Numbered from the stretch's first letter, positions 11,544-24,620 are shown. The stretch is DNA of 64,000 bases from Acanthococcus lagerstroemiae (GCA_031841125.1 CM063110.1:29260678-29324677), one strand, 5' to 3'. Made by a program: numbers and translations. The notes: a model not told the origin generated them from the letters alone.

Positions 11544-14235
11544 GTCCTTCTTGGCTGTGCTTTTCTCTTTACACGCTACTCATCATATATTTTCGACTCC
11601 CCCCCCCCCTCCACAAAAACTTGAATTTTCAAATAAACTGAGATAAATAAGGGGTAACACAACATTCGATTTTCTTTTCGCTTTGCCGGTTACACCCACG
11701 CATTTAAATGTTTTATAATATTTGTCATTGTCCTTCTCAGACATAACTGACTAGCTAAAGTTGCATTGGAAATTTTTTCTGCAATCTGCCGGAAAATTGA
11801 ATTTTAGTTTTATTTACACTACAGAGCTGAAGTACAAAATAAGTAAAAAATAATTTTCTTCCTAATCAGCAAAATAATCAAAATTTGAAGGAAAAACCTC
11901 TTCAAAAATGACTTGAATAACCATTTTACGAGAAATGCTCAAAAATGACCTTAGATGACTTAATATTAAAAAATTACCAAGTTGTCATCCTGAGAGCATT
12001 AGGTCCCTTTCTTTTCCAAAGCACTGCAGAACTGAAATGAGTCAATGCCAAAATACAATGCCCCCCCCCCTCCCGAAAAAAAAGAAAAGAAAAAGAAAAC
12101 AAACAGAAATCATAAATCATAATTTTACGGATCAGATCGGGAACATTAATTCCAATCATGGATTATTAAAATGATCTGTGGATCATGATCCGAATCAATT
12201 TTATTCAAATCGTGTTCACAGTACTTGCATACATCCACAGCTGGGCCACTAGTAGCAAACTGAAAATGCAGGACTACAATCGGGGACTTGACAAAATTCA
12301 TTTTCTGATTTTTCAATAGGTACTTTCAAAAAACTAATCTACATTTTGACTTTTATTTTAGAAAAACGTGACGCTTTTGAATTTTTAGAAGGCAGTGACA
12401 TATTGTGGGGAACCGGGGATCAATGGACATCCCGATACTCGTTTACAGTAGCAAATCAGCAATAGGAAAACTGAAAAGTGAAACACAGTATTTCTGAGAC
12501 CCGACAGGTGAGGCGAGGGGAGAGATTTGCACAGAATTCAGCCTCGCAAAAAAAGTCCGAAAACCAGCGTTTCGACAGAAAATTTCAAAAATGTTATTTC
12601 TGTAACACGTTTTAAGAAGGTGGGAAAGAACCCAATAGTTTAACTTTCAACTACAAAATTTTCAAATTACAAGCTGCATTAATTGCAGTTTTTAGGAAGT
12701 GACCAGTAACGAATAAGAATTTCGATTTTTCAGATTTAGTAACAGCAATAAAATTTTAGCTATAATGAGTAAAACAAAAAACGCTTCACTAACGTAGGCA
12801 CTATTCACTTCTACCAACTGAGGGAATTCACATACAACCTTGATACATGCCTGTCACCAATCCCAGTGTAATATTTTAAGATACGTACCATATTATTCTC
12901 ACTAGAATCTCGAAGAGGGCCGGGAAAACCATATCGTCTGATCCGATGAGCCATTTTCTTCCTAATAGAACCAGTGCGGGCATTCTACGCCTACAAACAA
13001 AACCAAAAAAGACATTTAAGTTTCTTAATTGTAATGGTGACGAATAGTAATCTAGAAATACATAATTGTACAGTCATTATTACTGTCTAAAGAGTGCGCG
13101 AGGCAGCGCAAAGATGGAATACGCGTGGATCTGAAAAATGCAATTTATGAGAAATCCAGATTGCGAGTCGAGAATTTATCGAACAGTACCTACTTAGAAA
13201 AATTTCACCTCATTACCGGCTCATAAATCTTTATGAATATCCGTTAATCTTGAACGGATAAATTAGATGCGTATGCGCATAAATGTGCAGTTTGTACCAG
13301 CATTTATTTAATATATGTGCATTAATTACCGAGTACATATGTATTTGGACACGTCAAGCTAAGTCTTACAGTCGATATTCTCGCTGCGAGCATATTGTAA
13401 GAGGTTTGTTATTTTTTCAAGCCGAGATATTCTTTTAATCCTTTTAATACGAGAATCCTGCTCACAAGATCTAATTATTATGAGGTCACACATTGTCGGA
13501 AATTCTCGAGGGCATGTCTCGAGCCCAATAAATGTGAATGCAAGGGCAGCAGGATAAGGAATTTGATTGGTGTTGATCTCTGGACAGAAATCTTTACTTG
13601 GCAACACAATGCAGTCAAAAAGATGTCTCACATCATTAACATCACACTATGGAGCAAATAAGCAATTTCTCACATGAACGACTGATTCCATTTGAAGAAA
13701 ATAGGAACTGAATTGGCCCTCGGTAAAACAGGCTATTGTAATACTGTTACATTTTGTAAATTTTTCAGAAGACTAATTTAAAGACTGTGAGAATTTAATG
13801 GTATGCATTGTGTTGCTGACAGTGTTTTTTACACGCATGCAAGGGCGCTTAGTATAAAAAAATATGAAGTGATTCTACGGACCATGCCGTCCATTTTCTC
13901 ACCAAAATCCATACTTTCAAAACATGTAAAATCAGCGTTCTTATCAAAGGATTTCACTTATTTCTGGTAATTTATGAGCACAGGATGGAAAAAGGTATTC
14001 CTGTTCTCACAAAACATTACATGCATGAAAACTATTATTGATAACCGTAAAGCAGTAATAAAAAGTACTTTAACCATTTTGTAGATATAAACCAAAAAAA
14101 AAACTTCCTTTTTTTTTGGAAATTAACATTACCGTTTTTGGAAAATTATACTTTCGATTTTGCTTCACAAATTTCCCTGATAATGTCTTAACAATTTCTG
14201 ATAAATTAGGACAGTTAATATCAGTAAATAGGTTC
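11544..14235. other. No gene seen
   Basis: The stretch is AT-rich with a C run at about 12,060-12,070. An open frame on the minus strand at 13,359-13,631 shows no known domain. Nothing else was identified. Confidence 0.4.
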
Positions 14236-14362
14236 CACAGGGGCAAATAGGAAGGCTTTAGGGGCTTAGCTCCCAAATCCGCTGAAAGCCATTCAAAAAA
14301 TTGAAAAATTATACGAGCGAAAGAATTTTCAGCATTATTATGATACTTGCCAGCCCCCCACC
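14236..14362. repeat. Degraded MITE related to the one inside the gypsy element
   Basis: CAGGGGCAAATAGG and GGGGCTTAGCTCCCAAAT at the left, and CCAGCCCCCC at the right, match the reverse complement of the 29,066-29,228 MITE (CATAGGCGCAAATAG, GGGGCTTAGCCCCC). The copy is more diverged and its right end is unclear. Confidence 0.35.
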
Positions 14363-17280
14363 CACTGCAGGTAGACTGTGTGTGCTTATAATAGGTTCTC
14401 AATAGTACAAAGTAAAATCAAAAGCAACAGAATCCATATTCGTTTTCCAATTTAATAGGGCTGAAATAATTTTAAAAGTGGATCTTATAACAAGAAACGG
14501 AGCCAATCTTGAATGAAATAAAAAATAAGAAACGTTAGATGTACAAACATTTACAACACATTTATTTAAAATTTATTATGATTCATAGAAAATTTTAAAA
14601 TTAGCCAAACGATAGAAAAAATTACTAACCATTTTAAAAATTTGAAAGTTATCCAAAAAAAATTCAAAATTCTTGAATGATAATGTGAGAATTATTACAA
14701 ACTGTGTGGTATTCGTTCTATCCGCATACTTTAAAATTTTATCTTTTCTGCCTCTGCCTCACCAGTTCCCCTCTACAATTTTCCAAGATATGCCTCACGC
14801 ATTCTTTCCTTTTTCCTCGGTGTTTTTTCATTTTTTTTCTTTCCCCCTCTCATCAGCTGAGGTGGTGCCTTTTGTTTAGTGAAGTAATCACGCAATTTTC
14901 CATTTTTTTCTCCCCCTTTAGTTATAGGATTTTTCGTATGTCATATTTTTCTCTTTTTTTTCAATTTTTCGTCTTTGATATTAATTTCCGTTTTTATTCC
15001 ACTTTTCTCGAAATAAAAAGAAAAGTTAATTACATGTTAGTTCGTATTTCTTTTATATTGTCATATTACTTTTATGTCTTTTAATGCACGCGTAAGTGGC
15101 ATGACCGTTTAAACATAGAATGAGGATGACAAAAGCACATTGGAGATGATTTAATTTACTTCAGTTTTTTCCATTTCTTAGGTCGAGACTTCGAAAAATG
15201 GAGTGAGCTTTCAGGTCAGGCTTTCTACTTTCCTGGGTTCACCTAAACTCAGAATTTGTTCCCTTAACTTGATCAGACATATTCATTCGTTTTTATTTAT
15301 TTATTTATTTATTCATTTCATGTACGTTACGTAATTTTTTTCGTATTAAGCACGCCTCCCGATTTACATTTGGCTGGGAACAATGCCGGTGTTTCGTTGA
15401 TTAATCCAAATTTGCTTTTCCTGGGTGGGTCAGTCAGTCAAACATCGCAGTTATAACGTATAATTTAAAAGGTACAGCAAAAAATGAATTTCATTAAAAC
15501 CTTCAACCGATTTCGTTACCTTTACCTATCGGCTTCCTTCCATCTAGCCTCTCCATCCACCGGTGACGTTGGTCTATGCAGCAGTAACACAATAATGATT
15601 TGAAAAAAAAAAATCAACAAAACAAATAAAAGAATAAAAATAAAATCACCCAAGAATTTTCAAATTATCAAAGTTCACACGGACGTTGAAAATTTTTTGA
15701 AAGATGGAAGATTTACAGAAAGGCTAAAAAAATTCATTCTAGCCTAATATATAAGAGGAAGACGATGATGACAAAGGTGTAATTGTTCAAGACTTGTCCA
15801 GTTGAAAGCGTAAATGTACAGTACACCTATTTATCAATATTGAAAACGTGAAAAATAATAATCATAAAAATAATCTATCAACGCGAAAAAAAGTAAAAAA
15901 GTGGAAATTAGAAAAATTCAAATTTACAAGAAATTTAAATATATGTACTACAAAATTGAAACTGTTCTTTCCATAGCACCTTCTAAATCTGCAATAATTC
16001 CAAAGCATGACTAAAATCATTCAGTTGAAAATTCTCAGAAAATTTGAAATTTTAAGTTTTTTTGCTGTACAAAAAATTTTTAATGTGCAAACGAATCTGA
16101 TTTTTCACATTGAGGAAGGGGAGTATGTACGTACTACGTACAATGAAATATTTTGAGTTAGTTCAAGATTCTTAAATTTAAGGTCGAATCTCTTTAGAAC
16201 CACCCAAGGGGTGTTCAAAATTAAAAATTTTCAATAATTCTTTCTGTTTGGCGTCCAAGAGCAAGCGAATAAGAATACTTCAAGACTTCCTGAAGTGAAT
16301 ACTGACGATTGGGAAATTTGGTGATACGCAAACAGAAGAGAAGTTTTTACTCCTTAAATTCTGCCGGCAGAGGATTCGATTTTGAAGCACGTTACAGAAG
16401 CTGATTTTTTGCATTTTTAGTTTGTTGGTAATGTGTGTACAGGAGCTGATTATTTGCACTTGTGCACAGTAATAAATTATGTATCGTCATTGTCGTTACC
16501 GTCACGAAGAAAAGGACATACAAATTCACAGACGAAATAAAGTTGTTGTTTTTTTTTTTTAATCAGCTTTCTTTCCGGGGCATTTGCGCGAGTTAAAAAA
16601 AAATTTATAAGTTTTTCAGCCTTTGTCAGCTTCCCCCATAAAAAATATCTGTGAATCCTCAGAACAATCGCCTCACATCGCTTCACGCCTACTGACGAGT
16701 TCGTGACTCGTCGGGCCCCAATCCTCCGGCTACTTCACACCTTGCTCGACGTCGCCGGTAAATTCGAGGCTTCACGGAAAAAGGAAAAATTGCGTCGGAA
16801 CACCTTGAAAATCTCCCTTCCTATTGGATAGATTTTGCTGCAAATCAATAGCGTTCTATTCCCCGCTGTATTCTCTATCTATTAACAAAACAACTGTCCA
16901 CATATTAGTAAAATGCGGTTTCTTTCATTTGTCATAAAATGTCAAAAAAGTTTACTCCAACCCCCACTCCCACTATCAGACCAAGAAAGAAAAAATCAGA
17001 TAAAAAAGTCTCACTTTCTCAATTTTTTTGACTTCACAACAATTCGCCGAGTACCTTTCCAAACAACGTAAGGGGACTGATACCCCCACCGAGTGGCTAA
17101 GGACCTGCCTATGGACATGTTCGATAGCAACAAATAGACCAAAGACCTTATTCATCAGATTTTACAACATCTGATTTCGTCAACTGACGCTTTGATTGGT
17201 TTTCAGTCTTTTCATATTACGGGTAATTTCGCTGGTCAGAACCTTTGGCATCTCTTCTTCTGTTAAAACGAAAATCTGCA
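14363..17280. other. No gene seen; T-rich tract and ATTT microsatellite
   Basis: A strongly pyrimidine-rich tract occupies about 14,690-15,070; the open frames across it (up to 126 codons) are low complexity. A (TTTA)n run is at about 15,291-15,315. The remainder holds no recognised feature. Confidence 0.4.
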
Positions 17281-17700
17281 TATTAGAAAGCACTGTTACG
17301 CCCGTCTTGACCTACGGGACCCAAACCTGGGCCACCACAAATGCAAAAAACCTGTACTACGTATAATTCTATGTAACGGAGTGAAAGGAAAAATGCAAAA
17401 TATTCTGTCCGAAACCAACGCCAAGGAAGTTGGAGTTACCACCAAAAGACTTAAACTCACGCTGGCCATGTAATGCGAGACTCTGACCACAAATGGAGTA
17501 GAATAGTGACACTGTGGGCGCCTCAAAAGGGGAGGAGGAGGAGAGGTAGACCGTCAACAAGATGGCCGAATGAGCAGATCAAAAATCTCAACCAAAATAA
17601 GCTCAGGGTTGCGAGGGACCGAAAACAGTGGAAAAACGTGACGGAGGCTTATATGCTCAGAAATGGGCGACTGATGGGGGGAGCTGACATTGTGATGGGA
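17281..17700 (+). pseudogene. RTE/CFDP2-like LINE, C-terminal fragment
   Basis: The translation gives TYGTQTWA in one frame near 17,310, then, after frameshifts, HVMRDSDHKWSRIVTLWAPQ and a GRRRRGRPSTRWPNE block, ending in WKNVTEAYMLRNG. This order (YG.QTW, GHV.R...W, GRP..RW, W....EAY) is typical of the region after the reverse transcriptase in arthropod RTE/CFDP2-like retrotransposons. The reverse transcriptase core is absent and at least one stop and frameshift interrupt the rest. It is a dead 5'-truncated copy. Confidence 0.7.
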
Positions 17701-19401
17701 TCACTTACCTACCATACAAATATGTAAGAAAAAAAAAAACTTCAAATAGGGTCAAAGCTGTAAAATAAAATAAAATTACACTACCAAAAGTAAAAAGCTG
17801 AGTACTAGTGAATTACAAAGGTCGCGTGAGAGAATCGAAAATAAAGCCTCCATTATTACATTCACTGACGTTCTGTAACCCATCACCCTGTTGTCTTGCA
17901 TTTTTAAATGTGACTAACATAAAATTGGTTATTTTTAATAATACAAATGGCTTTATACATTTTGCCTTGCCCTCTGAAAAAGTGGCCACACTACGGGTCT
18001 GTCACGGCTACTATTTGCTTAACACACGAGAACGAACGAGCAGTTTTTACACAAAAATTCAATCTTCCGCTATAATTATCGGATCTCAATGCTTCGAACA
18101 CTTTTTACAATCAGCCGACACAAAACGAAACGTATCCGCTAATTATCTCCTCTTGAGGATCCTAATTACCCTGTTAATACCCTGGACAGGCTTCACACAA
18201 TATTCGGTGTCTATGACTAACAATTTTTCCCCTCCTCCTTCGCCACTCAAAAGGCACGACACAGACTACGTGACCAAGAGCACTTACAATATCAATTTTC
18301 TTGAACGGCGCGTTAATTTAACTACCTTACGCACCTAACTTTTAATAAATAACCGCATTCCATCCATGAAAAAAAAAAAAAAAACAGCAGTCATTTATGC
18401 ATTCTTGCTGCATCCTGACAGCTGATCGATGATATCTATCGAGTTCTCCTTCGAGGCACTTCGAAAAAACCCGACCACAAATACTTCATCTTACTATCCC
18501 AAAACAGCCTATTACTCAACCATAAGTGCGTGTGGGTCTGATACGAAGGTTGTTCACCAATGACGGGCCGGTCTCAGACCAAAGTCGGCTGGAGCTTAAC
18601 TGGATATACTGAGGACATCTCGAGTCTGGAAGTAAACTGATACGCCTCTGTAGGTACTTAAAAGGTGTACAAGCGAGTGTACACAGTCGCACGTCACCAG
18701 TTGGGTTTTTACAAGGTAGAAACAAAAAAAAGTATCGGAAAATAACAAAGGTGTTCTTAGAGACTGTCAATGGTGAATCAGAGGAAATCCCCGACGCCGC
18801 CTAGAGGATTAAAAGGTTTCAAGCAAGACAAGTCTCGCAGGCGAGAGGCGTACCGAAGAAATTACGAGCGACGAGAGAGGATTCGAAAAAGCAGAGTCAT
18901 CGTCGCAATAGAATTTACCTGAATTAACTAAATTGTTTAATGTATAATTTCCAACTCTATCGACGTACCAAGCTGACCTCGTTTTTTTTTTTTGTGGATT
19001 AGCGATTCGACGAATGCACGAGCCAGGTTACTGGCCGGGCCAACGAATGAATAAATTTCCGTAGAGCAATGAGCAACAACACGGAGACTTGAGGTAACGT
19101 TGGTAAATACAATAAGGAGGCGGGGATGGATTAAGAAAATACAACAATGAGCATCCAATTACTCTTTACCCGATGCTCGAGGACACACTGGACTATTTCT
19201 TCAAAAGGAGGGAGCTGAATTCTGCTACTGCAAAAATGTCGGTTGACGAATAATTTGAAATAAAATTCACTTTAAAGAACGATCCACGCAGAGTAAAAAT
19301 TATTTTGAAAAATATTTAAAGGTCGCGCACCTGGGATGAACTTTACCATAGAATTCTTACAAGAAAATCGGTAATTTTACAACGATGAAATTTTGTGATT
19401 T
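17701..19401. other. No recognised gene; one long unexplained open frame
   Basis: A 176-codon plus-strand open frame at 17,808-18,338 has no known domain and no signal of a real start, so I do not call it. A poly-A run is at 18,369-18,384. The rest is AT-rich and featureless. Confidence 0.35.
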
Positions 19402-19605
19402 TTGGAAGAACAACACGTCATTCGATTGTCTCGTGGTACACTGCACACAATTTTGCTTGAAGAATTAAACCTGACGAAAGTTTGTACGCGTTGGGTACCA
19501 CAAAGACTCCAAGAGTTTGATATGCAGAGACGCCAAGGTGCTGCTCTGGAAATCTTGCACCACTACGAAAGTGAGGGTGAAGAATCTCTGAATCGCACAG
19601 TGACA
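19402..19605 (+). pseudogene. mariner transposase, N-terminal half remnant
   Basis: The frame contains SRGTLHTILLEELNLTKVCT, then RWVPQRL, QRRQGAALEILHHYESEG and SLNRTVT. This is the helix-turn-helix linker region of mariner (SETMAR-type) transposases, which normally leads directly into TGDE(T/S)W. Here it is cut at SLNRTVT by the LINE at 19,606-20,645, and the protein resumes at 20,646. The first DNA-binding helices are missing upstream, so the copy was already 5'-incomplete or has decayed. No inverted terminal repeat was found upstream. Confidence 0.75.
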
Positions 19606-20645
19606 AAAAATCAGGGGATTAAAGGAGATATTATAAAAATTCTTTAAAAAATGGTACAAAGAGGCAACGGCATATGTAAGGTTGGGCAAAGAGGGCGAAA
19701 AGTTTGAAATTCAAAAATGGAGTAAAACAGGGGGTTCCTTGTCATCAAATTTATTCACTACAGTTCTGGAAGAAATTTTCAGGAATCTTAAATAGGAGGA
19801 AAGAGGGATGAGGATAAATGGTCAGTGGCTGAGCAGCCTACGTTTCGCAGATAATATAGTTCTATTAAATAACAAAATGGATGAACTACTAAATGACAAA
19901 TGATCTCAACAAAGAAAGTAAGAAAGTGGGCCTCACTATGAACTTATCCAAAACAAAAGAAATGACAATGGAGCAAGAGGACTGCTGGTTGGATTGTCAA
20001 AAGCTGGAAAAAGTAGAGGAATATAAGTACCCAACAAACTGTTTCCAAGGAAGAGAGGGCAAAACGAGAGCTGAGAGTAAAAACGCCTAAGGCCTGGAAA
20101 AGCTTTGGGCAAACAAAAACATTTTAAAAAGCAATATATCCACACCTGCTACAGTGAGGGTATTGGAACAATGTGTAGTACTCTCGCTCATTTATGGGGC
20201 TCAAACCTGGGCACTGGCCGCGACTCAAGAAGAGAAAATTAGGATAACGCATTCCAAGATACTTCGCAACATACTAAATACTAAGGTTAGGTACAAAATA
20301 AATTTAGAAACAATTTCGGTAACAGGGGCAAAAGATACAGGGTGGGTAATTAGTACATTTAAATTAAATTATGCGGAACGTATAGCTAGAGAAGATCGAA
20401 AATTGACAAAAATCACGGAGGAATGGACACCTAAGTACTTTACAAGGAAGAGGGGAGACCTCCAACAAGACGGAGGGACGAATTAGTACAAAATTTTGAA
20501 ATTCTTTGGACCATCGCAGGGAGGGATAGGGTTGATGGGTAAAGACGGTGAAAGCTTATGCCCGCACCCGGGTACATCTGGCAGCTTGACGACTTCCCAC
20601 ACAATGTGGAGCCAAGTGGCACGGATCAAGGCTGTGATTAAAAAT
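19606..20645 (+). mobile_element. RTE/CFDP2-like LINE inserted into mariner
   Basis: This segment is flanked by AGTGACA at 19,599-19,605 and again at 20,646-20,652, a 7-bp target duplication within mariner coding sequence. Inside, the plus strand encodes broken pieces of a LINE polymerase: a GVKQGVPC-like block near 19,720, SKKVGLTMNLSKTKEM near 19,925, LEKVEEYKY near 20,008, LSLIYGAQTWALAATQEEK near 20,183 and KLNYAERIAREDRK near 20,365. Stops and frameshifts are frequent. The 5' end is truncated. The 3' end, GTGATTAAAAAT, has only a short A-rich tail. Confidence 0.75.
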
Positions 20646-21190
20646 AGTGACAGGTAGCGAAACTTGGATTCACCATTTCATGCCACAGATTAACGACGGT
20701 CCATGGTTTGGCAGCAGAAGGGTGAACCCAAGTCAAAAAATTCAAAACAGTTTAGCTGGAAAGGTAACGCTTCTCTGCTTCTGGTACGCCCAGGGTGTAA
20801 TTTCGGAGCATTATGCCGAAGGGGACAACGATAACTGCTGATTCTTATCATGCAACCCTGGAGAGACTCAGAAAAACAAAATACCAAAAGTCCAGGATTG
20901 TTGAGTCGCGGAATCATGCTTCATGCTTCAGCACGACAAAACGAAGCCCCATGACGCCTACCTACCGAAAAATCTCATTCAAAAGTTTAAATGGGAAGTT
21001 TTTAACCATCCCCTATATTCATCGGACCTCGCTCCTTCAAACTACAAACTTTTTTCCTGATTTGAAAATATTTTTGGGCGGCAGACGATTTGAAACTGAA
21101 GAGGAAGTTCAATCAACTGCACATTCTTATCTCCGGAATTTGGACGGCAGTGTTTTTCGCGATGGCATTAATAAACTCGTTTATCGTTAA
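20646..21190 (+). pseudogene. mariner transposase, C-terminal half remnant
   Basis: The coding sequence resumes with VTGSETWIHHFMPQ, then PKGTTITADSYHATLERLRK, a block around HDKTKPH, HPLYSSDLAPSNYKLFPDLK and GGRRFETEEEVQ, ending NKLVYR. In mariner the catalytic triad sits in TGDE, HDNA(R/K)PH and SDLAPSDY. Here the first Asp is Ser and the third is Asn, and frameshifts occur near 20,840-20,950, so this copy is inactive. Together with 19,402-19,605 it makes up most of one transposase. The right terminal inverted repeat was not recognised. Confidence 0.8.
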
Positions 21191-21496
21191 AATAAAAAGT
21201 AAAATAAACCGTCATAAACTTCGTAATCCTTCTTGGAGCTGTTTTGGTTGCATAATCGATTTTTTTAGAAGGGGTCGGACTTCCATTATTGAACGGCCTT
21301 CGAAGATGTTAAGGAATCGATTTGCTGTCAGTGACTTCACATTTCCAGAAGCTTACAGTCCTGTTACCAGAGTTCTTAGTCTACTGTCGTGGTCAATCTT
21401 TGACTGATGCAAAGACATGTGCTCTGTACATTTCTCAATACAACAAATGGCAATACTGGTACAGTTTTGATCCCTGAACGCGATTCAGGCGCTAGA
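21191..21496. other. No gene seen
   Basis: Sequence between the mariner end and the next LINE tail. An open frame at 21,090-21,407 overlaps mariner in another frame and is a shadow of it. Confidence 0.35.
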
Positions 21497-21690
21497 TTAT
21501 AGTTATAATGATAATGATAATGATTTTATTTCCCTTCTACAGCCTTTCGGCCAATTACAGGTTATGGCGCATGTGATAGCACAATTTTCAAAAATTCCCT
21601 GGAAAAGGAAATTTTTGAAGCTGTTTTGTCCGCAGTCGTGGATATCAGTGCTCTCGTCACAGACAAGATGCCGTCCCTCTTCGTTCATTT
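21497..21690 (-). repeat. LINE 3' end with ATTATC tail, minus strand
   Basis: Read on the minus strand, the stretch ends with CNWPKGCRREIKSLSLSL and then a (CATTAT)n simple repeat (plus strand ATAATGATAATGATAATG at 21,505). A short coding end followed by a simple-repeat tail is how CR1/jockey-type LINEs finish. Only the last 60 codons or so are present. The clade cannot be fixed. Confidence 0.45.
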
Positions 21691-22119
21691 TGATGTTCCT
21701 GCTCTGTAAACTTGTTGAATATTCTTTACTCCATATAAACTAAGTATTATAATAAAGAAAGAAGTCTCACAAAAAAGGAAGAGGAACATTCTCAGTTTCT
21801 GGAGAATGACCCGCACCCACCTTCATTTTTAGAAAAAAGTGAGCTTCGATTATTACAAGCCACAGCAACGAAATACGTGTTTCATGCTTCTTGGTCATTT
21901 TGAATGCATTTTTGATAGTATTTTGCACTCACCTCTTATCCTAAAGGAACTGAAAATTATGATTCGGCACTTCAAATACATCCTCAACAGTGTTTCTTAA
22001 GTAGGTAGTTTCAAGTATGCATTTATGCTACCTTCAAGCCTCCTTGAACTCGAAAATAAAATCGCCGATTGAAGAAAACCTAAGTTTAATATACATATTT
22101 AACACCAACATTTATAAAC

Positions 22120-22579
22120 ATGAATTTTTATGCTCCCGCCCTCCGTATACCGATTTGGGTGCATGTGAGACAAAATAACCTAAAAAATGAGATCATTGAA
22201 TCAAGAAACCTTAGTTTAGATTTATTTGAAGCGCCTATTCGTAATTTCAACGATATGGCCTCAGATACGCACAGAAGACTTCTCAAGGAACAGGACTGAT
22301 CCCAGATTTCCAGTATATTTATGAACCATGTGCTCATTTTCATAATTTTCAGAAGAGGGGAGGAATTCAGAGAGGGGAATATAGAATCTTTTGGGAGGGC
22401 TGCAGGAAGGCTTCCATCATGGCCTACTACAACTGAACAGGCCAGAAACATTCGCGATGGTAACATTCAAGTTTTAGCACACAGTAGTCAAGAGTTTCGA
22501 AAATTAGCACAGAAAAATAACGTTTTCGATTTTGATTTTTCAAATTTAAGGGCTAACATCTGCCAGTTCCAAAAATAGA
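22120..22579 (+). pseudogene. Unrecognised coding-like segment in two pieces
   Basis: An ATG at 22,120 opens a 59-codon frame (MNFYAPALRIPIWVHVRQNN at the start, ending HRRLLKEQD then stop). It is followed, after an AT-rich gap ending TTTTCAG at about 22,351, by a second frame (RRGEEFREGNIESFGRAAGR to NICQFQK) that stops at 22,577-22,579. Both pieces have mixed charged composition unlike their AT-rich surroundings, and TTTTCAG would serve as a splice acceptor. I do not recognise the protein, no good donor site was seen after the first piece, and a chance pair of open frames remains possible. Confidence 0.25.
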
Positions 22580-24540
22580 AATCAGCGAGTTGGAATTCTT
22601 CGTCAAGCTTTTTAAAAGAATCTATCGAAAAAGTGAAAATTTCTACCCTAAGATATACACGTTTTCCTAGCGAACGTCGCATACCTATATTTAGCTGAAT
22701 TTTTCGCAACTTTAGTCAAAGGCTTTGTCAAATTCTTGTCAGAATCACAGCCGTAGTCCAAAGGGTGGTCCGGACTCCATTTGCGATTTCGTCAAATACT
22801 GTTTTTCTAATTTTAGCACCTCCTCTAATACACCCTCTTCCTTCGGTCTAGACCAGACCTCCCCCATCCCTCGAACACTAGGCTGGCTACACCAGTGGTC
22901 AGAATAATTGTGGGAGAATAATTATTCGTTTGAGAAATAAAAATGAATTTAGATTTATTTTGCCGACGGTGGATACTTGTATTGCCGGTAGTTTGAATAT
23001 CAAGGAGCTTGTCTAAATTAAGATAATTTGAAACTCATAATTTGGTTTAATTCATCATCGTATAAGACCTTTTACAACTCTTCGAGGCTGGATTAGATCT
23101 CTTTAAAAGTCGATTAAAACTTCTCAAGAATCAGGATTCATCGCGACTTGTAAGGCTTTCCCCTTATTTGTTAATCATTTTTATGGGAATTTTCCTCTGG
23201 GGGAGAGGCATTGTTTCCTTCATCCTCATCATGTATCCACCCTTATGTAACTTTCGAAAAATCAATCAAGCTGAAAACCTGTCAACATTTTCCAACTGCC
23301 TTTCAGTATGGAACATCAAGTTTTAAGTAATCCTCTACTTTCTGAACTTCAAACTTTTTCTTCTCTTCTCTGTGACTCACTTGTCTTGTCACCATTGGGG
23401 TGTTCTGAAATGACACCAAGTGCAAATCTTTACCTTACAAAAACAAAGGTTTTAAGCAGCTTAACGCTTCGATGGCTGGAGGGGGGCAGGTATACAGGGA
23501 AATAAGGAAGTAGTTAGCAGCAGTAGATCAAAATTTTTAATTTTCTAGTTATTACTGCAGAATTTGATTCTGAAAGCTTCAGAGATTCAGAAAAGGACCT
23601 AAGAGTCACTTGAACCTTTTTCATTTCTCCACGTTCAATTTCTATGTATGCCTATTTGTCCCTACTAGGACAGTTTCGTAGACCAGCTGCTGGAGTTAAT
23701 TTAATACATTCGAGGATTCAAAATTTTATAACAGAACCGCAGTACTGCCTATTTTCGCAGCAGTGTTACCAATCCTCCTAAATCTGGAAGTTCTAATGAA
23801 TGCCTCCTGAACTTTGGATGCAAAAAGACATTATAATTTCAAGGCCAAATCCAATTTAGGAAGACTTTTCTTTCCGATATGTAAAGTTTCAACTTCAGCA
23901 TTTTGGATTCTTGACAGGACTATTCTCAATGAAAAACAGTTTTATCAACATTTCAAGGTCTGATTCGAAGTCAGCGTAAAAAATGGGTTTATAAACACTA
24001 TATTTTTACCAATTATATCGAAAATATAAAACTAAGAGTCATTGAATGTTTAAAGCTTATTTTGGTATGAGGAAAAACGTAAGTATAAATTTCAAGGTCA
24101 GATTATAATCGGCATAGGAACACGTACCTATGTATTTCTCAATTTTTGTTTTTTCTAACCAGTTTGCGGCCACTCAGCTGATTCAGTTCGAAATGTGTAC
24201 TCTGTTTGGATTTAATATCACTTTAGGAAAAAACGAACGTCAGTAGCTGTGGATGGGGATGGGGGTAAAAACATTAGAAATCCTGACATAAATTCAAATT
24301 AGAAAATTTCAGTGACAAGTAAAAATAATTAATATTTCATTATTGTAAATAATCAAGTAATGAAATTATTCAAAGAAACCATGACCAACTTGAAAGAAAA
24401 CATGGCTTTTACTGATTAAGGAATATTTTCGGGAAAAAACATTACTTTTTTGACTTTCATGACCTCTTTTGAAAAAAACATACCTTTTTTATGATATTTT
24501 GACTTTCACAGCTAGTAAACGCTCCGTGCCAATCCAGACG
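22580..24540. other. No gene seen
   Basis: AT-rich. A short block at about 23,060-23,170 resembles the degenerate repeats of 1,005-2,240. Direct repeats of TGACTTTCATGACC-like wording occur near 24,380-24,510 and resemble the interior of the 45-46 kb MITEs. Confidence 0.35.
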
Positions 24541-24620
24541 CAGACGCAATCAAGGTAATTCTAGATTAGGGGGTGCGGTGTCTCGAGGTCAATTTGGCGT
24601 GAGTGCACCACCATACACCC
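24541..24620 (-). repeat. Diverged copy of the 111-bp SINE-like family
   Basis: GGGGGTGCGGTGTCTCGAGG at 24,570 followed by TTTGGCGTGAGTGCACCACC aligns with GGGGGTGCGGTGTCATAGAGG at 41,028 and its continuation. The left portion (GACGCAATCAAGGTAATTC) is more diverged. No target duplication was found. Confidence 0.5.

Noticed and set aside
14673..15084. Open frames of up to 126 codons
   Set aside because: They run through a pyrimidine-rich tract and encode Phe/Leu/Ser low complexity.
17808..18338. 176-codon open frame on the plus strand
   Set aside because: It has no recognisable domain, no supporting start context and no transposon neighbours that explain it. Long frames by chance occur in a window this size.
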